Below, piece after piece: positions 24,534 to 26,040 of a DNA stretch of 26,040 nucleotides (position 1 is its first letter; each line of letters begins with the position of its first letter). Origin of the DNA: Allobosea sp. (GTDB lineage Bacteria > Pseudomonadota > Alphaproteobacteria > Rhizobiales > Beijerinckiaceae); the NCBI GenBank assembly GCA_021732895.1, contig JAKFWE010000276.1:1-26040 (forward strand), read 5' to 3'. The notes under the pieces were generated by a model. It did not search any database and was not told where the DNA came from. It worked only from the letters and a program-made list of their open reading frames with translations. The position numbers and the translations under genes were made by a program.

Positions 24534-24869
24534 CCTAGCGCAGGGCTCACGGCAGCGAAAGCGCCCGGACGGCCATCATCCCCGACGGCGAGCCGCGACG
24601 CGACGACGAGGACGCATGCAGCGTCAATGCGTTGAATTCGTGATGCCGCGGCTGCGCGCCCGACGCGGCGCCGCGAGCGCTCCGGACCCGCTTCGCCCGA
24701 GCGAAAAAATCCGCGGGCGCCGCATCCGCCCGGCAGGCGCGCGAGTAGAGCTTCATGCGTCGGGTCACCGCACGCCGTTTTGCAGCCGGCTGCTCCCCCC
24801 GGGCATGGCTGCACGACGCACGAGGCCGCCTCTCCCCGGGGCGGCCTCATCTTTGCGGCGATGGGCGCC
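24534..24869. other. Intergenic region between META gene and hisG
   Basis: These 336 bases hold the upstream region of the META gene and the 3' flank of hisG. Short frames on both strands give arginine-rich products without ribosome sites and I do not support any. Inverted repeats are TGCAGCC at 24781-24787 against 24807-24813 and the stronger hairpin at 24822-24848. No promoter boxes are convincing. Confidence 0.5.
24822..24848 (-). terminator. Probable hairpin terminator after hisG
   Basis: GAGGCCGCC (24822-24830) pairs perfectly with GGCGGCCTC (24840-24848) across a 9-base loop. It begins about 20 bases after the hisG stop. On the hisG strand no T-run follows, so it may act as a rho-assisted or 3'-protecting hairpin. 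On the plus strand ATCTTT follows, but no plus-strand gene lies upstream. Confidence 0.45.
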
Positions 24870-25880
24870 TCAGATGCGGGCGAAAAGGCGCTCGCGCAGC
24901 GGGTTGGCCGCGCGGAACACATAAGCCGGCGCGGACACGGCGATGTCGCCGGCGCCTCTCCCCGCCAGATGCTCGACCAGCGCGAAGACCGCCTTCTCCG
25001 GGCAGTGGATCGTCTGGACGCCGGCGCCGGCTGCGGGGCCGAACGGCAGATGCGCGCCGAACCGCGCCGCGAGGTCGGCGGCTAAATCTTCGGCGGGTTC
25101 GGCGACCCGCGCCCTGACCTCGCGCAGGGTGCGCGCCTCTTCCTCGGCCGCGATTCGCGACAGGATCGCGCCGGCGGCGGCGCGGGCGCGCTCGCCCCAG
25201 CCGGCCCGCACCGAGGCGACGAGATTCGCCTGCGACGCCAGGATGACGCCGTCATCGAGCAGCTTCAGCGCATTGGCGGCGAGCGTCGCGCCGGTCGTGG
25301 TGATATCGACGACGATCTCGGCCGAACCGGCGGCGGGCGCGCCCTCGGTCGCGCCCAGGCTCTCGACGATGCGATAGTCGGCCAGCCCGTGGCTGGCGAA
25401 GAAGCGGCGCGTCAGATTGACGTATTTGGTCGCGACGCGGAGCTTGCGGCCCTGGCGGGCGCGCATGATCGCGGCGACGTCGTCGAGATCGGCCATGGTC
25501 GCCACGTCGATCCAGGCCTGCGGCACCGCGACGACGACCTTGGCGTGGCCGAAGCCGAGCGGCGTCAGCATCGCCATGGCGGCGTCCGCGTCAGTCACCT
25601 GTTCGCGCACCAGATCCTCGCCGGTGACGCCGAGATGGGCCGCGCCCGAGGCGAGCTGGGCGACGATCTCCGACGCCGAGAGAAAGGCGACCTCGACGCC
25701 CTCCAGCCCGGCGATGGCGCCGCGATACTCGCGCGCGCCGCGCGACTGCACGAAGTCGAGCCCGGCGCGGGCGAAGAAGGCGGCGGCGTTCTCCTGAAGC
25801 CGTCCCTTGGACGGCACGGCGAGGATCAGCGGCGCGTCGCCGGAACCCTGCGCAGCGTCGGTCATGGCGGCGTCGGTCAT
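24870..25880 (-). CDS. hisG: ATP phosphoribosyltransferase
   Basis: The 336-residue protein joins ATP and PRPP to make phosphoribosyl-ATP, the first step of histidine synthesis, in the cytosol. The start of the catalytic domain shows LAVPSKGRL (residues 20-28), the middle has LRVATKYVNLTRRFF, and the PRPP loop is IVVDITTTGATLAANAL (about residues 190-206). The C-terminal part with TIHCPEKAVFALVEHLAG and the length are as in the Hyphomicrobiales form that works with HisZ. The ATG at 25880 overlaps the hisZ stop as ATGA and has GGAG about 8 bases upstream. An identical residue run MTDAA occurs twice at the N-terminus, so ATG 25865 is a second possible start. Feedback inhibition by histidine through HisZ is expected for the family. 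Confidence 0.95.
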   Translation of the reverse strand: MTDAAMTDAAQGSGDAPLILAVPSKGRLQENAAAFFARAGLDFVQSRGAREYRGAIAGLEGVEVAFLSASEIVAQLASGAAHLGVTGEDLVREQVTDADAAMAMLTPLGFGHAKVVVAVPQAWIDVATMADLDDVAAIMRARQGRKLRVATKYVNLTRRFFASHGLADYRIVESLGATEGAPAAGSAEIVVDITTTGATLAANALKLLDDGVILASQANLVASVRAGWGERARAAAGAILSRIAAEEEARTLREVRARVAEPAEDLAADLAARFGAHLPFGPAAGAGVQTIHCPEKAVFALVEHLAGRGAGDIAVSAPAYVFRAANPLRERLFARI

Positions 25881-26040
25881 GGCGTGTCTCCGGCGAGGCG
25901 GTCGAGCCAGAGCGAGGCCCCGACCGCCGGGATCGCGGCCTTCGCCCCGAGCCGGTCGAGCAGCGCGTCGTAGCGTCCGCCGCCGGCGACCGGCCGGCCG
26001 TCCGCGCGCGAGGGATCATGCAGCTCGAAAATGAAGCCTG
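25877..26040 (-). CDS. hisZ: ATP phosphoribosyltransferase regulatory subunit, 3' end
   Basis: Only the last 54 codons are in the window. They read FIFELHDPSRADGRPVAGGG followed by RYDALLDRLG and end SLWLDRLAGDTP-stop. The GGGRYD motif and the closing stretch are characteristic of HisZ, a catalytically inactive class II aminoacyl-tRNA-synthetase-like (HisRS) protein that binds HisG and carries histidine control. Its stop overlaps the hisG start by four bases (TGA at 25877-25879 within ATGA). The two genes are therefore translationally coupled. Confidence 0.93.
   Translation of the reverse strand, partial: GFIFELHDPSRADGRPVAGGGRYDALLDRLGAKAAIPAVGASLWLDRLAGDTP

Noticed and set aside
24547..24768. 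73-residue minus-strand frame upstream of the META gene
   Set aside because: No ribosome site, no recognisable family, Arg/Ala/Ser-rich composition typical of chance frames in this DNA.

Overview
The window is about 26 kb of GC-rich, gene-dense chromosomal DNA from a Gram-negative bacterium, most likely an alphaproteobacterium of the order Hyphomicrobiales (Rhizobiales), perhaps near Bosea. This placement is an inference. It rests on the base composition, the split hisZ-hisG pair with 4-base overlap, the CIRCE-controlled groES-groEL operon, the DUF2076 protein, the two YkuD transpeptidases, the BacA/YddA-type ABC transporter and two palindromic intergenic elements. I see no rRNA, tRNA, CRISPR array, phage, insertion sequence or integrase. 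Nearly all genes look like ordinary chromosomal genes with matched codon use.

Region 1 (1-6690, minus strand) is a nitrogen-scavenging type cluster. In transcription order it holds an amidase-signature amidase, an M20 Zn hydrolase of the N-carbamoyl-amino-acid hydrolase type, a second amidase, a Tat-exported family 5 (peptide/opine type) solute-binding protein and the start of a DppB-like permease that runs off the left edge. A close match to a sigma-54 promoter lies in front of the binding-protein gene, which would tie transport to nitrogen status. Palindromic elements sit in two intercistronic gaps. The substrate is not evident from sequence.

Region 2 (6847-12220, plus strand) holds a MATE exporter, a single-domain globin, a lipoprotein L,D-transpeptidase, UDP-glucose 6-dehydrogenase and a DUF2076 protein, closed by a clear terminator. 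Region 3 (12291-14708, minus) holds a second L,D-transpeptidase and a Wzx-like polysaccharide flippase. With ugd, these point to envelope and exopolysaccharide work on both sides of the terminator.

Region 4 (15069-17427) has a GNAT acetyltransferase translationally coupled to an EamA transporter. These converge on a PaaI-type thioesterase and a MarR regulator, with the two facing stop codons sharing one CTAG. Region 5 (17544-19787) is groES-groEL with promoter, CIRCE operator and an unusual 3' end in which the last 14 bases of groEL are repeated in frame 75 bases on. Region 6 (19827-24506) has a DUF1330 protein, an orphan PhnD-like binding protein, a DoxX membrane protein, a fused permease-ATPase ABC transporter of the YddA/BacA-like group and a META-domain protein. 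Region 7 (24870-26040, minus) is hisG preceded by the 3' end of hisZ.

The most useful new observations are the sigma-54 promoter with its amidohydrolase/transport cluster, the cloverleaf-like intercistronic element at 430-556, and the in-frame duplication of the groEL tail. I saw no clear sign of an entirely new class of system.
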